A DNA stretch of 15,863 bases, from NCBI GenBank assembly GCA_007123515.1, contig SKKY01000078.1, positions 1 to 15,863 on the forward strand, read 5' to 3'. This DNA is from Clostridia bacterium. Lineage in GTDB: Bacteria; Bacillota; Peptococcia; Peptococcales; SKKY01. The translations under genes were made by a program, and so were the position numbers. This document shows, piece after piece, positions 1-7,645 of the stretch. The notes beneath the pieces were generated by a model. That model saw only the letters and a program-made list of their open reading frames with translations. It was not told the origin of the DNA and did not search any database. The stretch's first letter is position 1, and each line of letters begins with the position of its first letter.

Positions 1-2
1 TC

Positions 3-446
3 TGGACCATCATTCTGGTACTGGCACTTTTCTCGTGGTCGATTCCGGCCAGGATCGTGCGGGCCTCGGCCTTGTCGCTAAAAGAGCAGCCATACATCAA
101 TATGGCTAAACACTATGGAGCCGGCACCTGGTACATACTGCGCAAACATTTTATTCCGGAGCTGTTTCCGCTGGTGATCATCAGCATGATTCGGCTGGCC
201 AGTATGGCGATTGTTACCGAAGCTTCCTTAGCTTTTTTAGGGCTGGGTGACCCGGCATCTAGAAGCTGGGGTCTGATCATTAATCATGCTGTCAACTTCC
301 GAGGAATCTATTTTACAGAATACTGGACCTGGTGGCTGCTGTATCCCTGGTTGTTTTTAACCATACTGGTTACCTCCCTGGCCTTGTTTGGGCGTGAGAT
401 GGAGAAAGTGGCTGATCCGCGAATGGGTCGAATTATGTATAAATAA
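3..446 (+). CDS. ABC transporter permease, DppC/OppC/NikC type (3' part only)
   Basis: This is the C-terminal part of a membrane permease of a peptide/nickel-class ABC importer; the frame is open from the left edge, so the start lies outside the window. About 147 residues remain. They contain the cytoplasmic EAA-type loop that docks onto the ATPase (NMAKHYGAGTWYILRKHFIP, with the conserved G followed at a distance by the P), then hydrophobic membrane segments. The segment EASLAFLGLGDPASRSWG is typical of the DppC/OppC/NikC branch, as is the ending with DPRM. The substrate cannot be told from this fragment: dipeptides, oligopeptides and nickel chelates are all possible. The downstream methyltransferase is 37 bases away and probably co-transcribed. 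Confidence 0.9.
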   Translation, partial: WTIILVLALFSWSIPARIVRASALSLKEQPYINMAKHYGAGTWYILRKHFIPELFPLVIISMIRLASMAIVTEASLAFLGLGDPASRSWGLIINHAVNFRGIYFTEYWTWWLLYPWLFLTILVTSLALFGREMEKVADPRMGRIMYK

Positions 447-483
447 GGAAATAAAAATAATCAAAGGAAAGAAGGTAGTCATT

Positions 484-1329
484 GTGCAAAGCCATCTGCA
501 AAAAAGAGAGCTCGATTACTGGAGTCGTCAGTGGAGCAAGACCAATATGGATTTTTCCGCCTGTGAAGATTTCTGGAATGACAGGGCCGGAAACTTTAAC
601 CAGAATGTAGTGTCGAAAGAAAAGATTACGGAAATGATGATCGGTGGCCTAAAGGAAAAAGGACTGATCAATTACTCAAGCCATATTTTGGATATTGGCT
701 GCGGACCCGGAACCCACGCGATACCGATGGCCAAAAAAGCAGAAAAGGTCACAGCCATCGATATTTCCGAGAAAATGCTCGAGCATCTCAACAACAGAGC
801 CGAAGAGCTTTCGCTGACCAATCTCATCACTAAAAAGGTGAACTGGACGGATATTGATCTGGAAAAAGAGCAATGGGCCAAAAGATTTGACCTGGTCTTT
901 GCCTCGATGTCACCGGCGATTCATAACTATGAGACATTAAAGAAGATGTGTGAGGCCAGCCGGGGATGGTGTTATCTGAGTGCCTGGGTGAAACGGCAGA
1001 ATAAAATTGAAGATGCGCTGCTGGAAGTCGTCAGAAAAAAGGAAGAGGACTCTGGAATTCTGGAAAATAAGATCTATTATACATTTAACATTTTGTGGAA
1101 TATGGGCTATTATCCGGAGGTTACCTATACGGAACGAAAATGGACCGGCATACAGGATTTTGATGAAGCGCTGGAAAGTTACACAAAGAAATTAAAAATC
1201 TTACACACTCTGGATGAACAAGATCACAAAAAAATCAGAAACCGGCTTCTGGATTTCAAAAAGGAGGGGAAAGTTGAGGAAGAATCAGACGCTGTGGTAG
1301 GCACGGTGATCTGGAAAGTTGAGCCGTAA
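484..1329 (+). CDS. Class I SAM-dependent methyltransferase
   Basis: Predicted S-adenosylmethionine-dependent methyltransferase of 281 residues. Motif I of the Rossmann-type SAM site is clear at about residues 68-76 (ILDIGCGPG), and the acidic residue ending strand 2 is in VTAIDIS (D93). The frame stays open back to 388, but that would overlap the permease gene and has no ribosome site. I chose the GTG at 484 because AGAAGG lies 8 bases before it; an ATG at 547 is the next alternative. The gene follows an ABC permease by 37 bases, so it probably belongs to the same transporter operon. One idea is that it modifies an imported compound or chelator, but that is inference only. The methyl acceptor is unknown. 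Confidence 0.75.
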   Translation: MQSHLQKRELDYWSRQWSKTNMDFSACEDFWNDRAGNFNQNVVSKEKITEMMIGGLKEKGLINYSSHILDIGCGPGTHAIPMAKKAEKVTAIDISEKMLEHLNNRAEELSLTNLITKKVNWTDIDLEKEQWAKRFDLVFASMSPAIHNYETLKKMCEASRGWCYLSAWVKRQNKIEDALLEVVRKKEEDSGILENKIYYTFNILWNMGYYPEVTYTERKWTGIQDFDEALESYTKKLKILHTLDEQDHKKIRNRLLDFKKEGKVEEESDAVVGTVIWKVEP

Positions 1330-1443
1330 AAAGCAGGGTTTACTTTTTTGAGTCCTTCGATTACCATTATAGTTGATTTTTTGGTTAGCAAAAAGCATTT
1401 TTGGGTAAATAGCTACCATTGAGAAAAAAAGGACGTGAATCCA

Positions 1444-2082
1444 TTGAAGGTAAACCTAGATCAGCGAATTACATTTTCTGACTCTGAACATAGTAATGTT
1501 AGTCAAAACCTCTTTACTTCAGAGGGCTTTTTCTGGTTGGTTAATGCGGCGACAACCGGTTTTGCATTAGATGAAATGCAGCATTACCTTAAGCAGCCCG
1601 ATGATCAGTTAAAAGTAGAAGTCAATCAAATTGCAGAGATGCTTAAAAAGTCCATTATTGTAGGAGAAGTCTCTCCGGAAGATCATAAAAAGGCTCAGGA
1701 AGCTGCGCTTTGCTATGCCATGCAAATCCGTGATTATGCCAATAAGCATTGTGTGGTCTTTAACTATAAGTATGTTACGATCCTCGCAAAAACAATTGCC
1801 ACCTACTGGTTGACAAATAAGCTGATCGAATTGGAATTCCAGACGGTTCTTTCTGAAGAACAGGTTCGCTCGATGTACGTATTTTTAGATACGGTGATCA
1901 ACGATCATGAAGAAATAGAAATTATTGAGGAAAAGATCAGGAAGAATCAGGACCTGTCACTCGATGAAAAAATGTATCTGCGCGGAAGCTGGCAAAGAGG
2001 GATGTACTTCTGGAGCAAATTATACCAGGAGCTGTTTATGCTTTCTGAAAATGTGCTTCACTTTACAAAGCGTACGACATAA
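1444..2082 (+). CDS. Uncharacterised protein, helical, about 212 residues
   Basis: I do not recognise this family. The predicted protein is soluble and mostly helical, with no signal peptide or obvious membrane segment. Aromatic and hydrophobic residues are regularly spaced (EGFFWLVNAAT, YVTILAKTIATYWLTNKLIE, RGMYFWSKLYQELFMLSENV), suggesting an all-helical bundle. Histidines and acidic residues occur (for example H82-type positions and VINDHEEIEIIEEK), but no metal-binding motif can be named. The frame could begin at GTG 1435, but the only ribosome site, AAAAGGA ending at 1433, is one base from that codon. TTG 1444 has about 10 bases of spacing and is preferred. A strong terminator follows, so it ends its own transcript. 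No sign of frame disruption. Confidence 0.6.
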   Translation: MKVNLDQRITFSDSEHSNVSQNLFTSEGFFWLVNAATTGFALDEMQHYLKQPDDQLKVEVNQIAEMLKKSIIVGEVSPEDHKKAQEAALCYAMQIRDYANKHCVVFNYKYVTILAKTIATYWLTNKLIELEFQTVLSEEQVRSMYVFLDTVINDHEEIEIIEEKIRKNQDLSLDEKMYLRGSWQRGMYFWSKLYQELFMLSENVLHFTKRTT

Positions 2083-2133
2083 GGTTCTAAATCCAATGAA
2101 TATGCCAGAAAAAACATCAGGAAAATCATAACG

Positions 2134-2178
2134 GAGTGTTTCTTTTATTTAGAAGGTTATAAAAGAAACACTCTTTTT
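2134..2178 (+). terminator. Intrinsic terminator with a perfect 15-bp stem
   Basis: GAGTGTTTCTTTTAT at 2134-2148 pairs perfectly with 2159-2173 across a 10-base loop, and five T residues follow (2174-2178). It lies between the unknown gene and the histidine kinase, so it separates the two transcripts. Confidence 0.9.
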
Positions 2179-2262
2179 GCACCGGTAATATTTTTAAAAG
2201 AAAAGAAGCGTGTAATTTGAATAGAAATGCTTATAGAAGAGAAAAATTCTGGGGAGGATATG

Positions 2263-4476
2263 ATGAGCAAAACGGAACTTGAAAGACTGCAAGCCGAGCT
2301 TGAGGATAAGAATACATATATCCGCCTCTTATTTGAGCAAATGCATGAGGCCTATGCCCTGCATGAAATGCTTTTCGACGAACAGGGCAATCCCTCTGAT
2401 TATATATTTCTTGAAGGCAATCGAAGATTTAAAGAGTTAATGGGCCTTGCCCCTGAAGAGATCAAAGGCAAAAGAGTATGGGAACTTTTCCCCGAGACTG
2501 CCCCTGAGCTGATTGCCCGCTATGGCCCCGTTGTAGCAAAAAACGAGCCACTAAAAACGATTGTCTATGCAACATATAATGGAAACTATTACCTTGTGTC
2601 AGCCTTTAAGGTCGGAGACAGCCGGTTTGCCACACTTTTTTATGATATTACCGAACAGGAGCTTAATAAACAGGAGCTGGAGAAAAGAAGCAAAGAAAGA
2701 GAGCGGCTTCTTAAAGAATACCAGACCTTATTTGACGCCACTAACGATGCGATTTTTCTGGTTAGGGCTGAAGTAAAAGGTGATTTGCAAACCTTTTACT
2801 ATATCCGAAACAATCGCTTTCATCAGGAACAAACCGGATTAAGTCCGGAGATGCTTGCCGGAAAAACTCCCGAAGAGTTATTTGGAGCCAATGCAGGTGC
2901 AAAGGTTTCTAAAAATTTCAAGGACTGCATCGATCAGAAAAAGACGATTCGTTATGAAGAAGAAGTCCACCTGCCTGGTGGTACAAAGACATGGATGACA
3001 GAATTAACGCCTGTTTTTGAAGGACGGGATGTCTACTATATTGTGGGGGCTTCGGCGGATATCACAGAGAACCGCAAGAGAGAAGAAGCGATAAAAGAGG
3101 CCCTGGATCAGGCTGAAAGTGCCAGTCGCGCTAAGGGTGTTTTTTTATCAACAATGAGTCACGAGATCAGAACGCCTATGAATGCGATTGTTGGCCTTAC
3201 GCACTTGATTAAAAATACGGTTGATGAAACAAAGACGCCGGAACTCTCGCTCTATCTTGATGACATTCAAAGTTCAGCTAAGGAATTGATGGAGGTCATA
3301 TCAGACATTCTCGATTTTGCCGATATTACCATGAATCAGGTTACCTATTCAGAAGAACCGATTCATCTTCGCAGGATAATCAATGATGCACAACGGTTTT
3401 TTGCAAATGAACTGGATCAAAAAAACATAGAATTTCAGACGGTATTTTCTGATGAGTATCGGGAAATCTATGTAGCTGATGAGGCAAAGCTTAGAAAAAT
3501 TTTTAATCATCTGATCAGTAATGCTGTAAAATATACACCGGAAGGAAAGATTGAGATTTCGGTGGCTGCAGAAAACGACAGGGAAGAAGCCTCAGAGATT
3601 GTGGTGACGGTGACCGATACCGGAATCGGAATTAGCAGGGAAAAGGTGGGCAATGTATTTGTTCCGTTTTTTCAAGAAGATGGCTCGGTTGCCAGAAAGT
3701 ACAGGGGGGTCGGACTTGGATTGCCTGTGGTTAAGGGTTTGCTCGAACACATGGGAGGCAGCATATCAATCACAGATACCTTTCAGGATAAAGGAACGAC
3801 TTTTACTATGCGGATTCCCTTAAAGAAACAGAAAAATCATCATGGAAATTACGGGAACAATCCAAATGTCCAGCGAATCTATTATGATGAAGCCCTGAAA
3901 AAGCTGGGCGGGGATGAGAAAATTTACCTTGATATTTTAAAAAGTTATCAGGAGTACGCCGGTGATCTGATTCAAAAAATTAAAGAATCGTCTGAAAAAA
4001 AGGATTCCAAAGAACTTCAGTTTCACTTACATACGTTAAAGGGGATGTCATTAAATATCGGTGCGTTAACGATAGCTGACCTAGCGGCTGATGCAGAAAA
4101 AGAGACAAAAGATAATCTAATTCCCGAAGCTAGTATCGCGTGGCTGGGATCGGAGCATCATAAAGTAACAGAAGAGATCGGGCTGCTTCTGAGAAGAGAA
4201 AAATCACTAGAGCCACAGGAACATTTTCATGAAATTATAGAAAAAAGCAGTGATGCAGCTCATCAAAGTCTAAAAAAGATCCACCAATTAGTTTGTGAGT
4301 CTTCTTTTGTTGATGATGCGCTGGTCATGCAGGCGAAATATTTTTTAAGGACAAACCCCAGGCTATATAGTATATTTATGAGAGTGGTAGGCGAGCTGGA
4401 AAACTATCAGTATGTAAAAGCTAAAAAAAGTCTGGAAGAACTTATTCAGAAAATGGAGAAAAATAGAGATGGATAA
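2263..4476 (+). CDS. Sensor histidine kinase with two PAS domains and a C-terminal HPt domain
   Basis: Cytoplasmic sensor kinase of 737 residues with no membrane segment visible. Order: a short N-terminal coiled coil (1-25); a PAS-like domain (about 26-132); a linking coiled coil; a second PAS (about 150-270); HisKA with phospho-acceptor H300 in FLSTMSHEIRTPMNAIVG; the HATPase with N-box N420, G1 box DTGIGIS (452-458) and G2 box GVGLGLP (482-488); then an HPt domain (about 540-650) with H590 in HLHTLKGMSLNIGA. The tail of about 85 residues is unassigned. GGGGAGG at 2251-2257 sits 5 bases before ATG 2263 and only 2 before ATG 2260, hence the start chosen. No receiver lies between kinase core and HPt. 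The next gene overlaps by 8 bases and provides one, so the two are almost certainly partners. Confidence 0.95.
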   Translation: MSKTELERLQAELEDKNTYIRLLFEQMHEAYALHEMLFDEQGNPSDYIFLEGNRRFKELMGLAPEEIKGKRVWELFPETAPELIARYGPVVAKNEPLKTIVYATYNGNYYLVSAFKVGDSRFATLFYDITEQELNKQELEKRSKERERLLKEYQTLFDATNDAIFLVRAEVKGDLQTFYYIRNNRFHQEQTGLSPEMLAGKTPEELFGANAGAKVSKNFKDCIDQKKTIRYEEEVHLPGGTKTWMTELTPVFEGRDVYYIVGASADITENRKREEAIKEALDQAESASRAKGVFLSTMSHEIRTPMNAIVGLTHLIKNTVDETKTPELSLYLDDIQSSAKELMEVISDILDFADITMNQVTYSEEPIHLRRIINDAQRFFANELDQKNIEFQTVFSDEYREIYVADEAKLRKIFNHLISNAVKYTPEGKIEISVAAENDREEASEIVVTVTDTGIGISREKVGNVFVPFFQEDGSVARKYRGVGLGLPVVKGLLEHMGGSISITDTFQDKGTTFTMRIPLKKQKNHHGNYGNNPNVQRIYYDEALKKLGGDEKIYLDILKSYQEYAGDLIQKIKESSEKKDSKELQFHLHTLKGMSLNIGALTIADLAADAEKETKDNLIPEASIAWLGSEHHKVTEEIGLLLRREKSLEPQEHFHEIIEKSSDAAHQSLKKIHQLVCESSFVDDALVMQAKYFLRTNPRLYSIFMRVVGELENYQYVKAKKSLEELIQKMEKNRDG

Positions 4477-5377
4477 GCTTGAGAAACCGGTTGTTTTAAT
4501 CGTTGATGATACGCCGGTCAATATTAAAGTTCTTGGGAATGCACTTAAGGACGATTATCTGATAAAAATTGCCACTAATGGCGAAGAGGCCTTAAAGGTA
4601 GCAGCCAATAAGCCGGTTCCGGATCTGATTCTTTTGGATATCATGATGCCGGAAATGGATGGCTATGAGGTGTGCGCCAAACTAAAGGAAATGCCGGAGG
4701 CTAAAGGGATTCCGGTTATCTTTGTCACGGCGTTGAATAAAGAAGGTGACGAGGAGCGGGGATTGGGTATGGGCGCGATTGATTATATCACCAAGCCGTA
4801 CAGCATTCCGATTTTAAAAGCCCGGATTAAGAATCATATTGAATTAAAAAAGCTTCGGGATCAGATGAAGGCCAACAGCATGCGTGACGGATTAACAGAA
4901 ATTGCTAATAAAAGAAAATTTGAGGAAGTCCTGCGGGCCGAATGGAGCCGGGGTGATCGCTACCAGGAGCCGCTAGCGTTGCTGTTGCTTGATATCGATT
5001 TTTTTAAGAATTTTAACGACAAATATGGACACCTTGAGGGGGACGATTGCCTTAAGAAAGTGGCCAAGGCGCTGCAGGAACATTTAAAAAGAGGAACGGA
5101 TCTTGTCGCTCGCTGGGGCGGAGAAGAGTTCGCCTGCATTCTTTCTAATACGACAGAGGAAGGCGCCCTGCAGGTGGCCGAAGAGTTAAGACAGAAGGTC
5201 GAAAACCTGAAGATTGTCCATGAGACTTCAGATATTTCGGAGTATGTAACAATCAGTGCCGGCGTGGCTATTATGACGCCGGATAAGCAATTGCATCATG
5301 ATGAAATTGTTAAAAAAGCCGATGAAGCTTTATACAAGGCCAAGCAAAACGGTCGGAACAGGGTCGAAATTATATAG
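4469..5377 (+). CDS. Response regulator diguanylate cyclase (REC-GGDEF)
   Basis: Two-domain protein of 302 residues, PleD/WspR-like in plan, which makes cyclic di-GMP from two GTP. The receiver occupies about 1-125: acidic pair D13/D14, phospho-acceptor D57 in LLDIMMPEMDG, T87, and K109 in ITKPY. The GGDEF domain covers about 136-302, opening with MRDGLTEIANKRKF. Its active loop is GGEEF (217-221), a functional variant of GGDEF. A product-inhibition I-site RxxD (R208-D211) lies five residues before that loop, so feedback control looks intact. DIDFFKNFND (D175, D177) carries the metal-binding aspartate. The ATG overlaps the kinase gene's end, implying translational coupling. Phosphorylation of D57 by the upstream kinase is expected to drive dimerisation and synthesis. 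Confidence 0.95.
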   Translation: MDKLEKPVVLIVDDTPVNIKVLGNALKDDYLIKIATNGEEALKVAANKPVPDLILLDIMMPEMDGYEVCAKLKEMPEAKGIPVIFVTALNKEGDEERGLGMGAIDYITKPYSIPILKARIKNHIELKKLRDQMKANSMRDGLTEIANKRKFEEVLRAEWSRGDRYQEPLALLLLDIDFFKNFNDKYGHLEGDDCLKKVAKALQEHLKRGTDLVARWGGEEFACILSNTTEEGALQVAEELRQKVENLKIVHETSDISEYVTISAGVAIMTPDKQLHHDEIVKKADEALYKAKQNGRNRVEII

Positions 5378-5380
5378 GAA

Positions 5381-5426
5381 AGAAAAAAAGAGTGCCTTAA
5401 CGGGAAGAAAATCACCGTTAAGGCAC
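5381..5426 (-). terminator. Terminator for the aminotransferase operon, between convergent genes
   Basis: A perfect 12-bp stem (GTGCCTTAACGG at 5392-5403 with 5415-5426) has an 11-base loop. Read on the minus strand it is followed by TCTTTTTTTC (down to 5381), a proper U-tract, so it terminates the alaR-alaT transcript. Read on the plus strand only GTTTGTGTG follows, so it would stop the diguanylate cyclase transcript less efficiently. Confidence 0.85.
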
Positions 5427-5443
5427 GTTTGTGTGCAAGGCTA

Positions 5444-6640
5444 TTATTGATTCGATACTTTTTGTGTATCTTTGTCAAGGTTTTGCATAAAGCGTTCCAT
5501 TCGTTTAATCGACTCATTAATGTCACTTAAAGCCGAAGCGTAACAGCAGCGGATGTAGCCTTCGCCCATTTCACCAAAAGCGGTGCCGGGAACTACGGCA
5601 ACTTTTTCAGCCACCAGCAGTTTTTCGGCAAATTCATCGGAGCTAAGGCCGGTTGACTTAATAGACGGGAAGGCATAAAAGGCGCCTTGTGGCAGCCCGC
5701 AGTCAAGGCCAATCCGGTTAAAGCCGCTGACCATCGAATTGCGACGGTAGTTATAGGAGATGACCATTTCGCGCATTTCTTTATAGCCATTTTCGATGGC
5801 TTCAATCGCTGCTAGCTGCCCTGTGACCGGCGCACAAAGAATGCTGTACTGGTGAATGCGGTTCATCATGGAAATGATGGTTTCCGGTCCGCAGGCGTAG
5901 CCGATTCTCCAGCCTGTCATGGCATAGGCTTTAGAGAAACCGTTTAGCAAAATGGTGCGTTCCCACATGCCTGGAAGGCTCGCAATCGAAGTGTGAACGT
6001 CATCATAGGTTAACTCGGCGTAGATCTCATCAGAGATCACAATCAGGTCATGACGGATCACAATCTCTGCAATTTTTTCCAGTTCCGGCTTGGTTAAAAT
6101 AGCACCGGTCGGATTATTTGGGAAAGTCAGGATCAGCGCCTTTGTTTTGGGTGTAATGGCAGCTTCCAGGTTTTCCGGTGTTAGTTTGAAATTGTCTTTT
6201 CCGCTGGTCTTTAGTGGCACAGCCTTTCCGCCGGCCAAGCCAATAAGCGGAGAATAGCTAACATAGGAAGGATCCGGAACCAGGATTTCGTCGCCTTCTT
6301 CCACAAGCGCACGCATCGCAAGATCCACCCCTTCACTGACGCCGATCGTTACAAGTACTTCATCTTCAGGATTATACTCAAGATCAAATTTTGTCAGATA
6401 TTTGCTGATCGCACGGCGCAGTTCAATCAGCCCCTTATTGCTGGTGTAGGTCGTATAGCCTTTTTCCAGCGAGTAAAAAGAGGCTTCACGAATATGCCAG
6501 GGTGTAGTGAAATCCGGCTCGCCGACACCCAGGGAAATAACGCCCGGCGTGGAGACAACCAGATCGAAGAATTTTCGTATCTTCGAAGGAGGCGTCTCTT
6601 TAATTCTTTTACATAACGCTTTTTCAAAAACAGTACTCAT
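5444..6640 (-). CDS. alaT: Class I aminotransferase, probably alanine transaminase AlaT
   Basis: PLP-dependent aminotransferase, fold type I, 398 residues, a normal length. PLP lysine K237 lies in GFSKAYAMTGWR; the NNPTG loop is at 175-179; DEIY at 204-207 holds the aspartate contacting the pyridine nitrogen; R364 in GYIRCCYA is the substrate-carboxylate arginine. The residues alone only indicate the broad aspartate/alanine transaminase group. Two contextual points favour alanine synthesis from pyruvate and glutamate. Its ATG overlaps by 4 bases (ATGA) the stop of an Lrp-type regulator, the same pairing as Bacillus subtilis alaR-alaT (yugG-yugH). The operon is also led by a T-box whose specifier codon is GCU, alanine. 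Transcription ends at the hairpin 5392-5426. An aspartate or broad-specificity enzyme remains possible. Confidence 0.82.
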   Translation of the reverse strand: MSTVFEKALCKRIKETPPSKIRKFFDLVVSTPGVISLGVGEPDFTTPWHIREASFYSLEKGYTTYTSNKGLIELRRAISKYLTKFDLEYNPEDEVLVTIGVSEGVDLAMRALVEEGDEILVPDPSYVSYSPLIGLAGGKAVPLKTSGKDNFKLTPENLEAAITPKTKALILTFPNNPTGAILTKPELEKIAEIVIRHDLIVISDEIYAELTYDDVHTSIASLPGMWERTILLNGFSKAYAMTGWRIGYACGPETIISMMNRIHQYSILCAPVTGQLAAIEAIENGYKEMREMVISYNYRRNSMVSGFNRIGLDCGLPQGAFYAFPSIKSTGLSSDEFAEKLLVAEKVAVVPGTAFGEMGEGYIRCCYASALSDINESIKRMERFMQNLDKDTQKVSNQ

Positions 6641-7128
6641 GGGGTAACCACCAACCTTTTCACAGTATCTTCACTCTTATAAGGAACGCCCTGTTCCTTG
6701 TATTTTCTCATAATAAAGTGCGTTTTCGTACCTTTAACAGCATTAAGCGGGGCAAGCTTTTCAGCAACAAACAATGAGATATCTTTAAAATTTTCAGCTT
6801 CCACAAAAACTGCCAGATCATACGATCCGCTCATCAGGTACAGCGACTTTACTTCAGAGAACCCATAAATTCGTTCGGCAATCTTATCAAATCCAAACTC
6901 TCTTTCCGGAGCCACTGTCAATTCAATCAGTGCATTCGTTTTCTCCGTTGCAGTTTTCTCCCAGTCGATAATCGTGGCATATTTTAATATCGTACGACTA
7001 TTTTCAAGTTCGTCGATGATCGCTGCCACATCCTCCATACTGGCATTTAGCAGACAGGCCATTTCCTCAATCGGGAGACGACTGTTTTGCTCAAGCAGCT
7101 CAAGTACACAACTTTTCAAATCTTTCAT
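6637..7128 (-). CDS. alaR: Lrp/AsnC-family transcriptional regulator, AlaR-like
   Basis: DNA-binding regulator of 163 residues, the usual size for the family. Residues about 1-55 form a winged helix-turn-helix (LELLEQNSRLPIEEMACLLN then MEDVAAIIDELENSRTILKYATIID). Residues about 65-150 form the RAM/Lrp ligand-binding domain, with the signature YGFSEVKSLYLMSGSYDLAVFVE. It matches what I recall of Bacillus AlaR (YugG), which controls the partner transaminase. It is the first gene after the T-box, with GAGAGGGG at 7141-7148 as ribosome site, spaced 12 bases from the ATG, which is somewhat long. The stop overlaps the start of alaT. Having both a leader riboswitch and a co-encoded regulator suggests double control by charged tRNA-Ala and by an amino acid ligand. 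Confidence 0.85.
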   Translation of the reverse strand: MKDLKSCVLELLEQNSRLPIEEMACLLNASMEDVAAIIDELENSRTILKYATIIDWEKTATEKTNALIELTVAPEREFGFDKIAERIYGFSEVKSLYLMSGSYDLAVFVEAENFKDISLFVAEKLAPLNAVKGTKTHFIMRKYKEQGVPYKSEDTVKRLVVTP

Positions 7129-7163
7129 AATATAAAATATCCCCTCTCTTTAAAAAAACCAAT

Positions 7164-7356
7164 AAAAAAACTCCCCATCCCAGTAAGGGACGAGAAGTAA
7201 CTCCCGCGGTACCACCCTAGTTGGTGCATTTTTCAGCACCCACTCAAAGCAAAATGACTCCAAAGTAGCTTCTGAAAGTAAACGTTTATTCCGAATTCAC
7301 AGCAACCATCGGATCTCTGTAATAAACAACCTTACCCATACTTATCTTCATCATAG
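7164..7356 (-). ncRNA. T-box riboswitch leader, predicted alanine-specific (GCU specifier)
   Basis: Read on the minus strand. The T-box core GGGTGGTACCGCGGG lies at about 7203-7217, inside AACT...AGTT arms of the antiterminator. Stem I shows GATGAAGATAAGTA (kink-turn and loop E side) at 7340-7352, AGAGA at 7319-7315, and the distal GGTTGCTGTGA loop near 7307-7297. Helices GTTTATT/AATAAAC (7327-7321 with 7290-7284) and GGGTAA/TTACTT (7337-7332 with 7281-7276) enclose the specifier loop. That loop reads GAA-GCT-A, with GCT at 7269-7267, an alanine codon. The variable base of the UGGN bulge is T, fitting the A discriminator of tRNA-Ala. The competing terminator has a 12-bp stem (7198-7187 with 7181-7170, three G-U pairs) followed by seven T residues. 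Uncharged tRNA-Ala should permit read-through into alaR-alaT. Confidence 0.93.
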
Positions 7357-7456
7357 CCATACATAAATATTGATTTGTAAATTGCAACAATAATACAACA
7401 AGGACAAAATAAAAGCAAGAGCATTTCCAAAAAAAATAATTGGGTTAGTTGGGGTT

Positions 7457-7504
7457 AGTTGGGGACGTTTCCCTCTGGTATACCAGAGGGAAACGTCCCC
7501 AACT
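7457..7504. repeat. Palindrome copy A (48 bp, perfect)
   Basis: A perfect inverted repeat centred between 7480 and 7481 on GGTATACC, with outer ends AGTTGGGGACG and CGTCCCCAACT. The inner 46 bp (7458-7503) is identical to copy C. The left flank carries a tandem repeat of GGTTAGTTG (7443-7451 and 7453-7461), whereas the right flank does not. It lies in the divergent spacer between the alanine T-box and the next aminotransferase promoter. No T-run follows on either strand, so it is not a standard terminator. It looks like a REP/REPIN-type mobile palindrome; the assignment is inference. Confidence 0.9.
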
Positions 7505-7559
7505 GCATTCCTTTTAGAGACAGGTCTATTAAAAGAATATTGTATACATAAGAATTCTA

Positions 7560-7588
7560 CTGAAAAATCTGAAAACTTAGTATATAAT
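7560..7588 (+). promoter_or_regulatory. Sigma-A type promoter for the 7646 aminotransferase
   Basis: A consensus -10 TATAAT at 7583-7588 is preceded, after 17 bases, by CTGAAA at 7560-7565 (four of six matches to TTGACA). This places the transcript start near 7595, about 50 bases before the gene. Confidence 0.55.
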
Positions 7589-7645
7589 ATCATGAATATG
7601 TGTATTTTCGTCATCAAAAATATATAAGCAATGGAGAGGATTATA

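Noticed and set aside
388..483. Methyltransferase start at ATG 388
   Set aside because: It would overlap the permease coding sequence by 59 bases, has no ribosome site, and the extra residues are merely the permease tail read in another frame.
5392..5426. The hairpin as an equally strong terminator for the diguanylate cyclase gene
   Set aside because: On the plus strand it is followed by GTTTGTGTG, not a U-tract; only the minus-strand direction looks canonical.
7350..7387. Promoter for the T-box (TTGCAA at 7387-7382 with TATGTA at 7365-7360, or TATGAT at 7355-7350)
   Set aside because: The first has a poor -10; the second would start the RNA inside the kink-turn of Stem I and has no -35. 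A promoter must exist, but I cannot choose one.
7351..7617. Minus-strand open frame of 88 codons upstream of the T-box
   Set aside because: It runs through palindrome A and the opposing promoter, has no ribosome site, and shows no protein-like pattern.
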